DNA of 64,000 nucleotides, from NCBI RefSeq assembly GCF_017921815.1, contig NZ_JAGEMM010000001.1, forward strand, positions 1,451,740 to 1,515,739, written 5' to 3'. Positions within the stretch are counted from its first letter, which is position 1. Every line of letters starts with the position of its first letter. Below, piece by piece: positions 16,935-26,041 of the stretch. Origin of the DNA: Microvirga antarctica. GTDB taxonomy: Bacteria; Pseudomonadota; Alphaproteobacteria; Rhizobiales; Beijerinckiaceae. The translations under genes were made by a program, and so were the position numbers. The notes under the pieces are model-generated. The model was not told where the DNA came from and ran no database searches. It was given only the letters and a program-made list of their open reading frames with translations.

Positions 16935-19111
16935 AGTTTGATTCACCCGCCACAACAAACCCCATCGACCAGTTGAAGATCGTCGGCAAGCCCACAAACC
17001 GCATCGATGGTCCGGCTAAGACAACCGGCACTGCCACCTACGCCTACGAGTGGAAGCACCCTGATCTGAAGCCCGCCTATGGGCACGTGGTGGGTGCCGG
17101 CATCGCGAAAGGACGGATCGCGTCCATCGATCTGGGTGACGCCCAAGCCTACCCGGGGGTGCTCGCTATCGTCACCGCCGAGAACGCGGGCAAGCTCGGT
17201 AAGAGCAAGCGAAATACAGCAAAGCTGCTCGGTGGCCCCGAGATCGACCATTATCACCAAGCAATCGCAGTCGTCATCGCCGAGACTTTCGAGCAGGCAA
17301 GGGCCGCTGCTCAGCTGGTCCGGGTGGAATACATTCGGGCCGAGGGGTCATTCGACCTTGCCCGCAGCAGGGATTCCGCACCGGATGTACAGAACGCGGC
17401 GACCGGTGACTTTCTGGCTGCATTCTCCGATGCGCCGATCCAACTCGACGAGACCTACACGACCCCTGATCATTCTCATGCGATGATGGAGCCGCACGCT
17501 TCGCTCGCGGCCTGGGACGGAGATAAATTGGTCGTTTGGACATCGAACCAGATGATCGACTGGGGAAGAACGGACCTCGCCGCAACGCTTGGAATCAAGA
17601 AGGACAAAATCCAGTTCATTTCGCCCTATATCGGCGGCGGTTTCGGCGGAAAACTCTTTCTTCGCGCGGATGTGGTGCTGGCCGCGCTTGCTGCTCGCGC
17701 CGCCAAGCGACCAGTCAAGGTGGCGCTCACGCGACCCTTCATCTTCAACAACACCACTCATCGTCCTGCCACGATCCAGCGCATCCGTATCGGGGCCGGA
17801 AAAGACGGCAAGATCACCGCCATCGGCCATGAAACTTGGTCGGGCGATCTGCCGGATGGCGGCCCCGAGACCGCAGCAGAGCAGTCGCGGCTGCTCTATG
17901 CCGGGGCAAACCGCATGATGGCGACCCGGCTTGCTCTTCTCGATCTTCCAGAAGGTAACGCAATGCGTGCGCCTGGAGAGGCCCCCGGCCTCATGGCGCT
18001 CGAGATCGCCATCGACGAAATGGCGGAGAAACTGGAGATCGATCCGATCGAGTTTCGCATTCTCAACGACATCCAGGTGGATCCGGAAAAGCCGACGCGA
18101 CAGTTCTCACAACGCCAGCTTGTTGCGTGCTTGCGGCAAGGCGCAGAGCGCTTTGCGTGGAACAAGCGAAATCCCAGGGCTGGACAGATTCGGGACGGCG
18201 AGTGGTTGGTGGGCATGGGCGTTGCTGCGGCGTTCCGGAACAATATTCCGATGAAGTCGGCAGCTCGTGTGCGTGTCGACAACCGCGGGATCGTCACCGT
18301 CGAGACTGACATGACGGACATCGGGACGGGCAGCTACACAATCATTGCGCAGACGGCAGCGGAGATGATGGGTGTCGGGCTGGACATGGTGACAGTCAGC
18401 CTTGGCGATTCGGCTTTTCCGGTCGCGGCCGGTTCCGGGGGGCAATGGGGCGCCAACAGTTCGACGGCAGGCGTTTACGCCGCATGCGTCAAGCTGCGTG
18501 AGGCGCTGTCGCACAAGATGGAGTTCGATCCGTCGGATGCGGTCTTTGCCGATGGAACGATCAGTGCGGGCAACCGGCGATTCACCCTCGCAGAGGCAGC
18601 CGGCGAGACGGGTGTCGTCGCCGAGGACATCATGGAATATGGGGACCTCGCCAAACGCTATCAGCAATCCACTTTTGGGGCGCATTTCGTGGAAGTGGGC
18701 GTCGACACCGCGACAGCCGAGATCCGCATCCGGCGCATGTTGGCCGTCTGCGCTGCAGGACGAATCCTAAACCCTAAGACAGCCCGCAGCCAGGTCATCG
18801 GCGCGATGACCATGGGCGCGGGAGCGGCGCTGATGGAGGAGCTTGTTGTCGACAAGCGTGTGGGGTTCTTCGTCAATCACGATTTGGCCGGGTATGAGGT
18901 TCCCGTTCACGCGGATATTCCACACCAGGACGTCATCTTCCTCGATGAGACGGACCCAACCTCGTCACCCATGAAGGCCAAGGGAGTTGGCGAGCTCGGC
19001 ATTTGCGGGGTCGGAGCAGCCATTGCCAATGCGATCTATAACGCCACTGGCGTGCGCGTGCGCGACTATCCCATCACCCTCGACAAGCTCCTCGATCAGA
19101 TGCCGGCGTAG
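16931..19111 (+). CDS. paoC: Aldehyde oxidoreductase molybdenum-binding subunit (PaoC)
   Basis: This is the large catalytic subunit (726 residues) with the molybdopterin-cytosine-dinucleotide cofactor. The N-terminal a/b hammerhead domain ([12 protein letters not shown]) is followed by the Mo-binding domains: GGGFGGKLF (about 235-243), the [14 protein letters not shown] segment, [11 protein letters not shown], and near the C-terminus [12 protein letters not shown] with the catalytic Glu. It ends the operon. The maturation chaperone PaoD is not adjacent and not in the window, so it must be encoded elsewhere or replaced by another XdhC-type protein. The next gene converges, 81 bases on. Confidence 0.94.
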   Translation: MKFDSPATTNPIDQLKIVGKPTNRIDGPAKTTGTATYAYEWKHPDLKPAYGHVVGAGIAKGRIASIDLGDAQAYPGVLAIVTAENAGKLGKSKRNTAKLLGGPEIDHYHQAIAVVIAETFEQARAAAQLVRVEYIRAEGSFDLARSRDSAPDVQNAATGDFLAAFSDAPIQLDETYTTPDHSHAMMEPHASLAAWDGDKLVVWTSNQMIDWGRTDLAATLGIKKDKIQFISPYIGGGFGGKLFLRADVVLAALAARAAKRPVKVALTRPFIFNNTTHRPATIQRIRIGAGKDGKITAIGHETWSGDLPDGGPETAAEQSRLLYAGANRMMATRLALLDLPEGNAMRAPGEAPGLMALEIAIDEMAEKLEIDPIEFRILNDIQVDPEKPTRQFSQRQLVACLRQGAERFAWNKRNPRAGQIRDGEWLVGMGVAAAFRNNIPMKSAARVRVDNRGIVTVETDMTDIGTGSYTIIAQTAAEMMGVGLDMVTVSLGDSAFPVAAGSGGQWGANSSTAGVYAACVKLREALSHKMEFDPSDAVFADGTISAGNRRFTLAEAAGETGVVAEDIMEYGDLAKRYQQSTFGAHFVEVGVDTATAEIRIRRMLAVCAAGRILNPKTARSQVIGAMTMGAGAALMEELVVDKRVGFFVNHDLAGYEVPVHADIPHQDVIFLDETDPTSSPMKAKGVGELGICGVGAAIANAIYNATGVRVRDYPITLDKLLDQMPA

Positions 19112-19192
19112 GGATCGGGGATCCAAGGGAAGCCATTGACCCTGGCGACACTGAGTGCGGCGGTTCCATCAAGGCAGGCCATTCGGAGTGCC

Positions 19193-20287
19193 TTAGAATA
19201 CTCTGTGCACCCAACCGTGGCCGTCGGCTGCGCGACTCCTTTGGATATCCACCAGAGCAGTGCGGAGTTCTTCGGTCTGCAAACCGGATCTGCCGTTTCC
19301 GATGGTGAAATCCCCCTCGTGCGACCGGACGGTTCCGATAGGCGTGAGAACCGCAGCTGTTCCGCAGGCGAAGGCCTCCCGAAGGCGGCCGCTGGCCGCA
19401 TCGGCACGCCATTGATCCAACGAATACGGCTCCTCGCGAACGGTGATCCCCCGGTCCGCCGCAAGGGTGATGAGGGAGGCGCGCGTGATGCCGGGCAGGA
19501 TGGTGCCGCCCAGGGGTGGGGTGACCATGGAGCCATCGTCGAGAATGAAGAAGACGTTCATGCCGCCCAGCTCTTCGACCCATTTTCTCTCAACGGCGTC
19601 GAGAAAGACCACCTGATCGCAGCCGTGACGGCTGGCTTCCGCCTGGGCCAGCAGGCTGGCAGCATAGTTGCCGCCGCATTTTGCAGCGCCCGTGCCGCCG
19701 GGCGCCGCGCGGGTGTAATCCTGGGAGACCCAGACGGAGACTGCATCCGCTGTCGTCTTGAAATAAGCGCCGACCGACGACGCGATGACGATGTAGAGAT
19801 ATTCCGACGAAGGTTTGACGCCCAGGAAGGGCTCGCTCGCGAACATGAACGGACGCAGATAGAGACTGCCGTCGCCATCCGGGATCCACGCGCGATCGAC
19901 CTTGATCAGCTCATCCAGCGATGCGAGGAAAAGGGATTCCGGGAGGGCGGGCATCGCAAGACGGCGCGCCGACTCCTGGAAGCGCCGGGCATTTTCTTCA
20001 GGCCTGAAAAGGGTCGCTCCGCCATCCGCCGTTCGGTAAGCCTTCAGGCCCTCAAAAATTTCCTGCGCGTAGTGGAGAACGGCAGCCGCTGGGTCCAGGG
20101 GGATGGGAGCACGCGGTTCCACCTTTGCGTCGTGCCACCCCTGCCCGTCCGTATAGCGGATGGTCACCATGTGATCCGTGAAAACCCGCCCAAACCCAGG
20201 GTTGACGAGCAACGCTGCGCGATGCTCCGGCGAGACCGGGCTGGGATGCGGCTGGTGTGTGAACGGAAGCGGCAGGGGCTGGGACAT
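19193..20287 (-). CDS. ilvE: Branched-chain amino acid aminotransferase
   Basis: This class IV (fold type IV) PLP aminotransferase of 364 residues interconverts Leu, Ile and Val with their 2-oxo acids using glutamate. It has the long, BCAT group II type N-terminus (FGRVFTDHMV). The PLP lysine is in GTGAAKCGGNYAAS (about residue 203) and the substrate/cofactor loop in EELGGMNVFF. Phosphate-binding residues lie in ILPGITRASL and ACGTAAVLTPIG. It is a single gene, convergent with paoC; it could be a housekeeping copy or a paralogue. Confidence 0.94.
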   Translation of the reverse strand: MSQPLPLPFTHQPHPSPVSPEHRAALLVNPGFGRVFTDHMVTIRYTDGQGWHDAKVEPRAPIPLDPAAAVLHYAQEIFEGLKAYRTADGGATLFRPEENARRFQESARRLAMPALPESLFLASLDELIKVDRAWIPDGDGSLYLRPFMFASEPFLGVKPSSEYLYIVIASSVGAYFKTTADAVSVWVSQDYTRAAPGGTGAAKCGGNYAASLLAQAEASRHGCDQVVFLDAVERKWVEELGGMNVFFILDDGSMVTPPLGGTILPGITRASLITLAADRGITVREEPYSLDQWRADAASGRLREAFACGTAAVLTPIGTVRSHEGDFTIGNGRSGLQTEELRTALVDIQRSRAADGHGWVHRVF

Positions 20288-20573
20288 GGTCTCTCGGCGA
20301 GGTTCTGATAGCGGCAGGCAGGTGACGCCCGCGGATGGGGTGACGATGGCTCTCGCCCGCTTGCCGGGTCGCCGTCAAGAGCTAGCATAGCGCTCCAGAA
20401 GACGATTCCAGGTCAGCCGGCGCTCTTGCGGGCACCAAATCCAGCAACTCTCCAGTCTATCGTGGCTCGGTGAAGCAGGAGGCTGGACCTTATGAACTTT
20501 GGGCTTCCCTATCAAGGTCCCGGGGGCCGACGGGCCCTCAGCCCGGCCTGTTCAACAAAACAGATCCCGTCCT

Positions 20574-22031
20574 TCACGGCGATCCGCCGAAGGCGCTTCC
20601 GCCTCCACAGGCGCAAGAGGTGAACGATGCGACGTCAAGATTGACGATCGCGCAGAGATCTGCCCACACGCCTGCGGAATGAGCTTGGGGTTTTTCGGAC
20701 CGCCCGACCAGACGAAGGGCCGCATCCCGCCGCTCGGCGGCGGCTTTGGGGGTCGCCATAGTCTCCATCACGTCACCGAGGGAAGACGGTGCGTATGCGG
20801 CCTTGTCAAAGGCGCGGGTGAACACGTATTCCTGCCGCCACGTGGGAGCCGCGCCATTTTGCAGGCGATCGAAATCGGCAGTCTGCCAGGTTGAAAGATT
20901 GGTGGCCTCGCCGCTGTCGCGATCGTAGTCGATCATGTGAAACCCGGGATTGTTTCCGAAAATCGGGCTGATCGCCGGCGCAATCTTGTCAATCAAAACA
21001 GGCTTTCCTGCATCCATCACGAGGCGATAGCTGTCTCGGTGCGTGTGACCGGAATAGCTTGCCCGTATGGTCCCGGCGAAGACTCGCATGAGCGTCGAAA
21101 ATTGCGACGCGAAAGGCTCCTTCAGAAATCCCGTCACACGCGCAGGGCATGAATCACCGGGATCGTGGCTCGAATCATACGAGTCGATGCCGACGGGAAT
21201 GTGATGAAGGAGCCAGACCCGACCGCCCCTCGCGCGCTGTTCAACGAGGTGGCGCTCCAGCCAGTTCATCATGGCGCCGGCGGCCTCGAGGCCATTTTCG
21301 CCACAGGCATTGCGATAGTCCGCTGACCAGACCACATCGTTGAGGACAACGATGGTCGTGTTCGGCAGGGTCGGGTGACGCATGCTGTAGTAGCCGGCCG
21401 CGCGATAGGTCTGCTCGAAATCCTTGGCAACAAGATGCGCGCCCGCCAGCTCGCGCACGATGTCCAACGTGGCGGCGAGAAAAGCGCCTCCCGGTTCGAT
21501 CCTGTAATCCCCGCAATCGGAATCGTTGTTTCCCAGCGCCACGACAACCGGACGCCCCGGCACAGCCGCCTGGAGCGATGTCCCGACATACGAAACCGTC
21601 TTGAGCGTGAGGGCCCTTATGTTCTCCGACGCGGGTGACGCCCCCACGGCCTTCGCGGCCAATTCCTCGAACTCATGGGCAAGAAAATCGCCCGGCACCA
21701 GGAGGAAATCGGCGTCTGCGGCCGCTCGTGACAATGCAGCCATGGCCGATTCGAGGAGCGCCGCGTTCGTGTCCTCGCCTCGGCGAGACAGAACCGAAAT
21801 GCCAGGAGAGCCCAAGATGGCGCGCCACTTCTCAGGTTCGGAATTCGCCAGTGCCTTGGCCAGGGTTGGGGTGGCGAAGGGATTGAAATGAATATCCGAG
21901 ACGACCGCAAACCGTCGGATCTCCGCTGCCGAGGCAGATCGGGGAGCTGTCAAGCCAAAGCCGATCAGGGCGGAAAGCAGCAGCGCGCCGATGGTGGGGG
22001 AGATCTGAGGCATGGAGATCCTGTACGGCAT
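20574..22031 (-). CDS. Secreted calcineurin-like metallophosphoesterase
   Basis: This 485-residue exported phosphoesterase has a signal peptide (GALLLSALIGFGL...SASA, cleavage near residue 35). The di-metal motifs are complete and in order: VVSDIHF (Asp-x-His), LVPGDFLAHE (Gly-Asp), VALGNNDSD (Gly-Asn-Asn/Asp in place of GNHD), WLLHHIP (His) and YSGHTHRD (Gly-His-x-His). The size and the Asp/Cys-rich segment SYDSSHDPGDSC resemble acid sphingomyelinase-like phosphodiesterases. The substrate is unknown; it acts in the periplasm or outside the cell. GGTGAG stands before ATG 22031; an ATG at 22013 with AGGA is also possible but would lose the positive charge of the signal peptide. Confidence 0.88.
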   Translation of the reverse strand: MPYRISMPQISPTIGALLLSALIGFGLTAPRSASAAEIRRFAVVSDIHFNPFATPTLAKALANSEPEKWRAILGSPGISVLSRRGEDTNAALLESAMAALSRAAADADFLLVPGDFLAHEFEELAAKAVGASPASENIRALTLKTVSYVGTSLQAAVPGRPVVVALGNNDSDCGDYRIEPGGAFLAATLDIVRELAGAHLVAKDFEQTYRAAGYYSMRHPTLPNTTIVVLNDVVWSADYRNACGENGLEAAGAMMNWLERHLVEQRARGGRVWLLHHIPVGIDSYDSSHDPGDSCPARVTGFLKEPFASQFSTLMRVFAGTIRASYSGHTHRDSYRLVMDAGKPVLIDKIAPAISPIFGNNPGFHMIDYDRDSGEATNLSTWQTADFDRLQNGAAPTWRQEYVFTRAFDKAAYAPSSLGDVMETMATPKAAAERRDAALRLVGRSEKPQAHSAGVWADLCAIVNLDVASFTSCACGGGSAFGGSP

Positions 22032-22101
22032 TGTCTCACCCAGCCCAAGCCCGTCCTAACGCTGATTGCTTGCCCCTGACGCCAGATCGTTAGTGACGGG
22101 C

Positions 22102-23046
22102 TCACGCCATCGTCTCTTCCAGAAACTTGAATCTGACGCGTACGGAGTTCAGGCTGCGATAGAAGGCAACAAGGTCATTCCAGGGCCGGGCCAGTCGCGT
22201 CAAGCCGCTCAGAGCGGCAACGACAGTTCCAACGTCAGTGTCCCCGTTGATGACCAACCAGCCACCAAGAACAAGTGTCCCGACGGTCCCGAATGCGGTG
22301 CAGGCATTGAGCGCCGATTTCATCGACAGTTTGAGGAGATGAAAGCGCTTCTTTGCTTCATAAACTCCTTCGAAGGTCGCCAGCACCTCATCGTCCTGCT
22401 CGATCCCGACCGCACTCACGGCAAGGTCGCCTCCTGCGCGCAGCAGTTCGAGATTGGTCCGAACGACACGGTTGATCGGCTTCTGAATTGCCACGATGAT
22501 GAAGAATTGCGGAGCAATCACCGCCAGAATGAAGAGCCCGAGAATCGGCTCTCCAGCTCCGATATAGAGCAGGACGCTCAGCAGTGTTCCGATCTGCACG
22601 AGCGGCCCGGCAAAAGCGTCGCCGACGAAATGGCCCACCTTGTCGGCTTCCCCCGTCAGCATACTCACGAGCGTGCCTGGCGCGAGCTTGGGCGGCGCAC
22701 CACTCGCGCGATGCTCCGCATAGGCGGTGTAGATCCTTCGACGAATGCGTCGAACGATCGACTCACCCAGCATCGCACTGCGGTACTTCAGAAGCCCTTT
22801 GACCAGAATCGTCACGACGATTGCCGAGGCATATTGCGCGCCAAGGAGCAGCACGGCACTGAACGAGATGCCATAGGTGAGACCGTTGACGAGTTCCTTC
22901 TGGAAATGCAACGGCGCAGCCGCAAGGGCGGAGACAATGATCGATAGCCCGATCAACGTCACCTGGGAGCGTCCCGAAAGCTGCCAGATGCGGCGGTAGA
23001 AACTCGCAGCCTCGTTGTTGTTTTGGTTCGGGTCATCCCACGGCAA
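22102..23046 (-). CDS. ABC-exporter-type transmembrane domain without ATPase
   Basis: The 314-residue protein is the six-helix membrane domain of type IV (exporter) ABC transporters: several long hydrophobic segments, the cytoplasmic coupling-helix region GESIVRRIRRRIYTAY and TLVSMLTGEADKVGHFVGD, and a C-terminal FKFLEETMA where an ATPase domain normally begins. No Walker motifs follow; the gene simply stops. The frame opens at a TTG (23100) inside the upstream gene. I prefer TTG 23046, which has GAGGA seven bases upstream and starts after the neighbour's stop codon. It is coupled to the repeat-rich membrane protein before it. The ATPase partner is not in the window. Confidence 0.7.
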   Translation of the reverse strand: MPWDDPNQNNNEAASFYRRIWQLSGRSQVTLIGLSIIVSALAAAPLHFQKELVNGLTYGISFSAVLLLGAQYASAIVVTILVKGLLKYRSAMLGESIVRRIRRRIYTAYAEHRASGAPPKLAPGTLVSMLTGEADKVGHFVGDAFAGPLVQIGTLLSVLLYIGAGEPILGLFILAVIAPQFFIIVAIQKPINRVVRTNLELLRAGGDLAVSAVGIEQDDEVLATFEGVYEAKKRFHLLKLSMKSALNACTAFGTVGTLVLGGWLVINGDTDVGTVVAALSGLTRLARPWNDLVAFYRSLNSVRVRFKFLEETMA

Positions 23047-23065
23047 CGTCAATTCCTCATGGAAA

Positions 23066-24757
23066 CTATTTCGATTTGACCAGTCCGGAGAAGCCCGCAA
23101 CGGCGAGCAGACTCAGCGCCCAGCCGACAATCGTCTGGAAATAGAAGTAGTTCAGCGCGATCGGCCCGAAGGGCTTGGCCGGGTCCGGCCGCCAGTACTG
23201 CATCTGCCCGATTTCAAGAACGGGCAGAAGTGTGTCGAGTGAGTACATCCACGCATTGAACTCAGGATAGCTCACCGCCTCTGGCTGCTCATGGAAGCAG
23301 GATAACTGCGTCTGATCTTTTGCAGCACGCCCGCTGACGAAGCTCTCGGTGCCGGGCATGAAGCGCTGGTCAGATCGAGCGACCGAGCACATGGTCCATT
23401 CCGTGGATCGCAGGACAACTGGACTGTTCGGTTTGAGAGCGCTTTGCCTTTCAGCGACACTGAACACAATGACCCCGAGGCTCCAGAACATTGCCAGCCA
23501 CAGGAATGCCATCAACGGTTGGCGACCGTACCGGACCGTGATCGCCAGCATCCCGTCTTTTGCAGCCAGCAACCATCGCCAGACGGAGCTCTTTGTGCGC
23601 GCCCGGCGCGCGCGGCGCTGCAGTCGCTCCTTTGTAATCAACACGGCGCGCGCGTCGTCGTCGTGGCCCATTTCCCGAAACACCGCCGAGAGCTGCTCAT
23701 AGGGCTGCGGCCAGAAATCCTCGCCCCACCGCTCCGGGACTTGAAGCCCCAGCCAGTCCAGCCGGCTCGCGGCATCGACCGGCCCGCCGATGAAGGCGCC
23801 ATAGCGGCAACGGTTCATCAGCAGATCGCCCTTCTGAGGCCAGCTCTCCCTGTCGTCGTCGATGGCGCCGATGGTTGCAGCGGTCAGGTTGATGGCGCCC
23901 TGCACGCTCACACCCCGCCGCAGGAAGAACGCGCCCTCGATAGTGGCGCGATTCAGTTTCAGCGCATCGCCATCCGGTTGCGCAAGGGTCGCACTCGAAC
24001 AATCGACATCGCCACCAAATCGCGCGCCTTCCGCGCGGATTTCACCCATCACCGTCGCGCCGCGCAGGGCCAGATCCCCGCGCGCCTCGATCCCGTCGAG
24101 GTCGAGAGCTACCGCGCCCGGGCGCTCGATCGTCAACCCGACCCCGTCAAAATCTGACCCAAGCCTCGCGCCGGTGAGAGAAATGCCGCCTCTGAGCCGG
24201 GCGCCGCGCAGAAGGACACCCCCGCGCGCCTCAAGACCGCCGGCACCGATCGCCATACCGTCGGGCCATGCGATGGTCGCCCCGTCACATTCCAGATTTC
24301 CGCCAAGTCTCGCCCCGCGCAACCGAATCTCTCCCGAGACTGTCGCGCCGCGCAGCGAGAGGTTTCCGCGCGCCTCCAATCCCTCGCCCTCGAGCCCCGG
24401 GAATGCAGAGCCATCGAGGAAGATGCTGTCGATGATTGCCGAACGCAGCACTGGCGTCGCGTCGAAGCGACAATCCTTGAGACCGATGTCGTGGGCAATG
24501 CGACACCCCTCGAGATCGAGGACGCCCGTCACGAAGGCGCCGCTGACGCGAAGGCCCTTCTCGTGTGGCCGCGCTCCCTCCTCGCCCCCCAGAATGAGGA
24601 ACCGCAAGAATTTCGCACGCAGCACACGCTCCGGGGTGGCCTCCTCCGGCCGCAGACCGTCGCCCAACCGATCAAAATCGCCGGTTCGCAGCAATGCGAC
24701 GACTTTCTCTTCCGCCTGGCTCAAGGGCTGAAAGTCGGCAAGGCTGGACGCGGTCAT
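23066..24757 (-). CDS. Membrane protein with long pentapeptide-like repeat domain
   Basis: This protein has 563 residues. Residues about 80-330 form a beta-helix-like array built from repeats such as EARGNLSLRGATVSGEIRLRGARL, with regular Leu/Gly/Ala spacing typical of pentapeptide-like repeats. A helical stretch rich in Arg follows (EMGHDDDARAVLITKERLQRRARR, about 365-390). At least two membrane helices lie near the C-terminus (MAFLWLAMFWSLGVIVFSV, and FQTIVGWALSLLAVAGFSG at the end). The loop between them has three Cys and may lie outside the membrane. It runs directly into the ATPase-less ABC membrane gene, suggesting a joint function. Function unknown. Confidence 0.75.
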   Translation of the reverse strand: MTASSLADFQPLSQAEEKVVALLRTGDFDRLGDGLRPEEATPERVLRAKFLRFLILGGEEGARPHEKGLRVSGAFVTGVLDLEGCRIAHDIGLKDCRFDATPVLRSAIIDSIFLDGSAFPGLEGEGLEARGNLSLRGATVSGEIRLRGARLGGNLECDGATIAWPDGMAIGAGGLEARGGVLLRGARLRGGISLTGARLGSDFDGVGLTIERPGAVALDLDGIEARGDLALRGATVMGEIRAEGARFGGDVDCSSATLAQPDGDALKLNRATIEGAFFLRRGVSVQGAINLTAATIGAIDDDRESWPQKGDLLMNRCRYGAFIGGPVDAASRLDWLGLQVPERWGEDFWPQPYEQLSAVFREMGHDDDARAVLITKERLQRRARRARTKSSVWRWLLAAKDGMLAITVRYGRQPLMAFLWLAMFWSLGVIVFSVAERQSALKPNSPVVLRSTEWTMCSVARSDQRFMPGTESFVSGRAAKDQTQLSCFHEQPEAVSYPEFNAWMYSLDTLLPVLEIGQMQYWRPDPAKPFGPIALNYFYFQTIVGWALSLLAVAGFSGLVKSK

Positions 24758-24778
24758 GTGACGGCCGACTTGCGGAAT

Positions 24779-26041
24779 TCAGCCGGCATTCGCAGCGCGC
24801 CCGCTGATGAACTCGCACGAGAGCGGTGCCGATCCTTCGCCACAAGGCGCAAAAGATGTGTCGGAGCCTGGTCGACCAAGGGCGGCAAGCCTGCCTGCCA
24901 CGGACGCTGTTCGGGCAGGGAGCACTTTGACCACCTGGCCTGGATGCAGTGCCTGAGAGCCCGCAACCACAACGGTCTCGCCGGGCTTGAGCCCCTCGGA
25001 TATCGTCACATCGCTAGGCCCGTATCGCAGCACCACGACCGGGCGGAGAGAAACCCCCATTGTCACCGGGTCGACCACCCAGATCGCTGGGTCTTGTCCC
25101 GATGCGGTCAAGGCGCTTGCCGGGACCGAAATCACGGTGGCAGAGTCGAGGGCCATTCGGCCGACAACACTCGCGCCCAACGCCATCTCACGCGGGGGAA
25201 GATCAAGACCCACCCTGACCCGGAACGTCCGGGTCGCCGGATCTGCCTGGGTTGCCACTTCGCGCAGGCGTCCCGTGGCCATCACGGCGGGGTCGGACGC
25301 CAGTGCAACCCTGACAATGGGATCCCGCGGAGTGGAGCGCAGCATGGCTGCCGGAACATCGAAGACCGCGTCTCGGCCATTTGCCCGTGCGACCTGGAGA
25401 ATCATCTGTCCTGGCCGGACAACTTCGCCGGGTTCCGCCCCGCGTGCAGTCACGATCCCTTCCGCGTCAGCCCGCAACTCGGTAAAGCCGAGCCGGTCTC
25501 GGGCGGTTTCCGAGCGCGCTTCCGCATCATCGAGTTGAGCCTGCGCGGTCCGCAGGGCCTGTTGCGCCTGATCGAAGAGCGGGCGGGTGGTGAATCCCTG
25601 CGCCATGAGTTCCTCCTGGCGCGAGAAGGCATTGCGGGCCTTCGTGACCTGTCCGCGAGCCGCCGCCTCAGTTGCCTCGGCAGCCCGGACGTCGTTCGCT
25701 TCAGTTTGCGGATCGAGTCTCGCAAGGATCTGGCCGGCAGAGACGTGATCGCCAACATTAAGTGGCCGATCGAGCAGCTTGCCGCCAATCCGGAACGAAA
25801 AGGCGACCTCGTTCTGCGCCTGTATGTCACCCGAGAAGACGACGTCGTTATCAATCGTCCCGGGTTTGACAACAAGGACGTGAACAGGACGGGGCCCGGG
25901 TCGCTCGGCACCGGCATCACGCTCGCAGGCTGTCATCGACAGGACAGCAATCCCTATCAACCCCAGGCGGGACGCCTTGAGGCGCCAAACCCATCTTCTC
26001 CCGCCGTTCTCAGGACGGTCTTGTCTCTTGGCCGGGATCAT
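24779..26041 (-). CDS. RND efflux pump periplasmic adaptor (second adaptor of the operon)
   Basis: This membrane-fusion protein of 420 residues links the inner-membrane RND pump to an outer-membrane channel. A lipoprotein signal ends in LSMTAC (lipobox), so it is predicted to be anchored by lipid. The biotinyl/lipoyl half-motifs flank the coiled-coil hairpin: SFRIGGKLLDRPLNVGDHV and LRADAEGIVTARGAEPGEVV, with Ala/Glu-rich helices between. The beta-barrel and membrane-proximal domains follow. ATG 26041 overlaps the RND stop codon (ATGA), which fixes the start. It is the last gene of the RND operon. The paralogous adaptor ahead of the pump makes this a two-adaptor system. Confidence 0.92.
   Translation of the reverse strand: MIPAKRQDRPENGGRRWVWRLKASRLGLIGIAVLSMTACERDAGAERPGPRPVHVLVVKPGTIDNDVVFSGDIQAQNEVAFSFRIGGKLLDRPLNVGDHVSAGQILARLDPQTEANDVRAAEATEAAARGQVTKARNAFSRQEELMAQGFTTRPLFDQAQQALRTAQAQLDDAEARSETARDRLGFTELRADAEGIVTARGAEPGEVVRPGQMILQVARANGRDAVFDVPAAMLRSTPRDPIVRVALASDPAVMATGRLREVATQADPATRTFRVRVGLDLPPREMALGASVVGRMALDSATVISVPASALTASGQDPAIWVVDPVTMGVSLRPVVVLRYGPSDVTISEGLKPGETVVVAGSQALHPGQVVKVLPARTASVAGRLAALGRPGSDTSFAPCGEGSAPLSCEFISGRAANAG

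Noticed and set aside
19136..20308. Plus-strand open frame of 390 codons.
   Set aside because: Antisense to ilvE, whose PLP motifs are complete; the frame has no recognisable protein.
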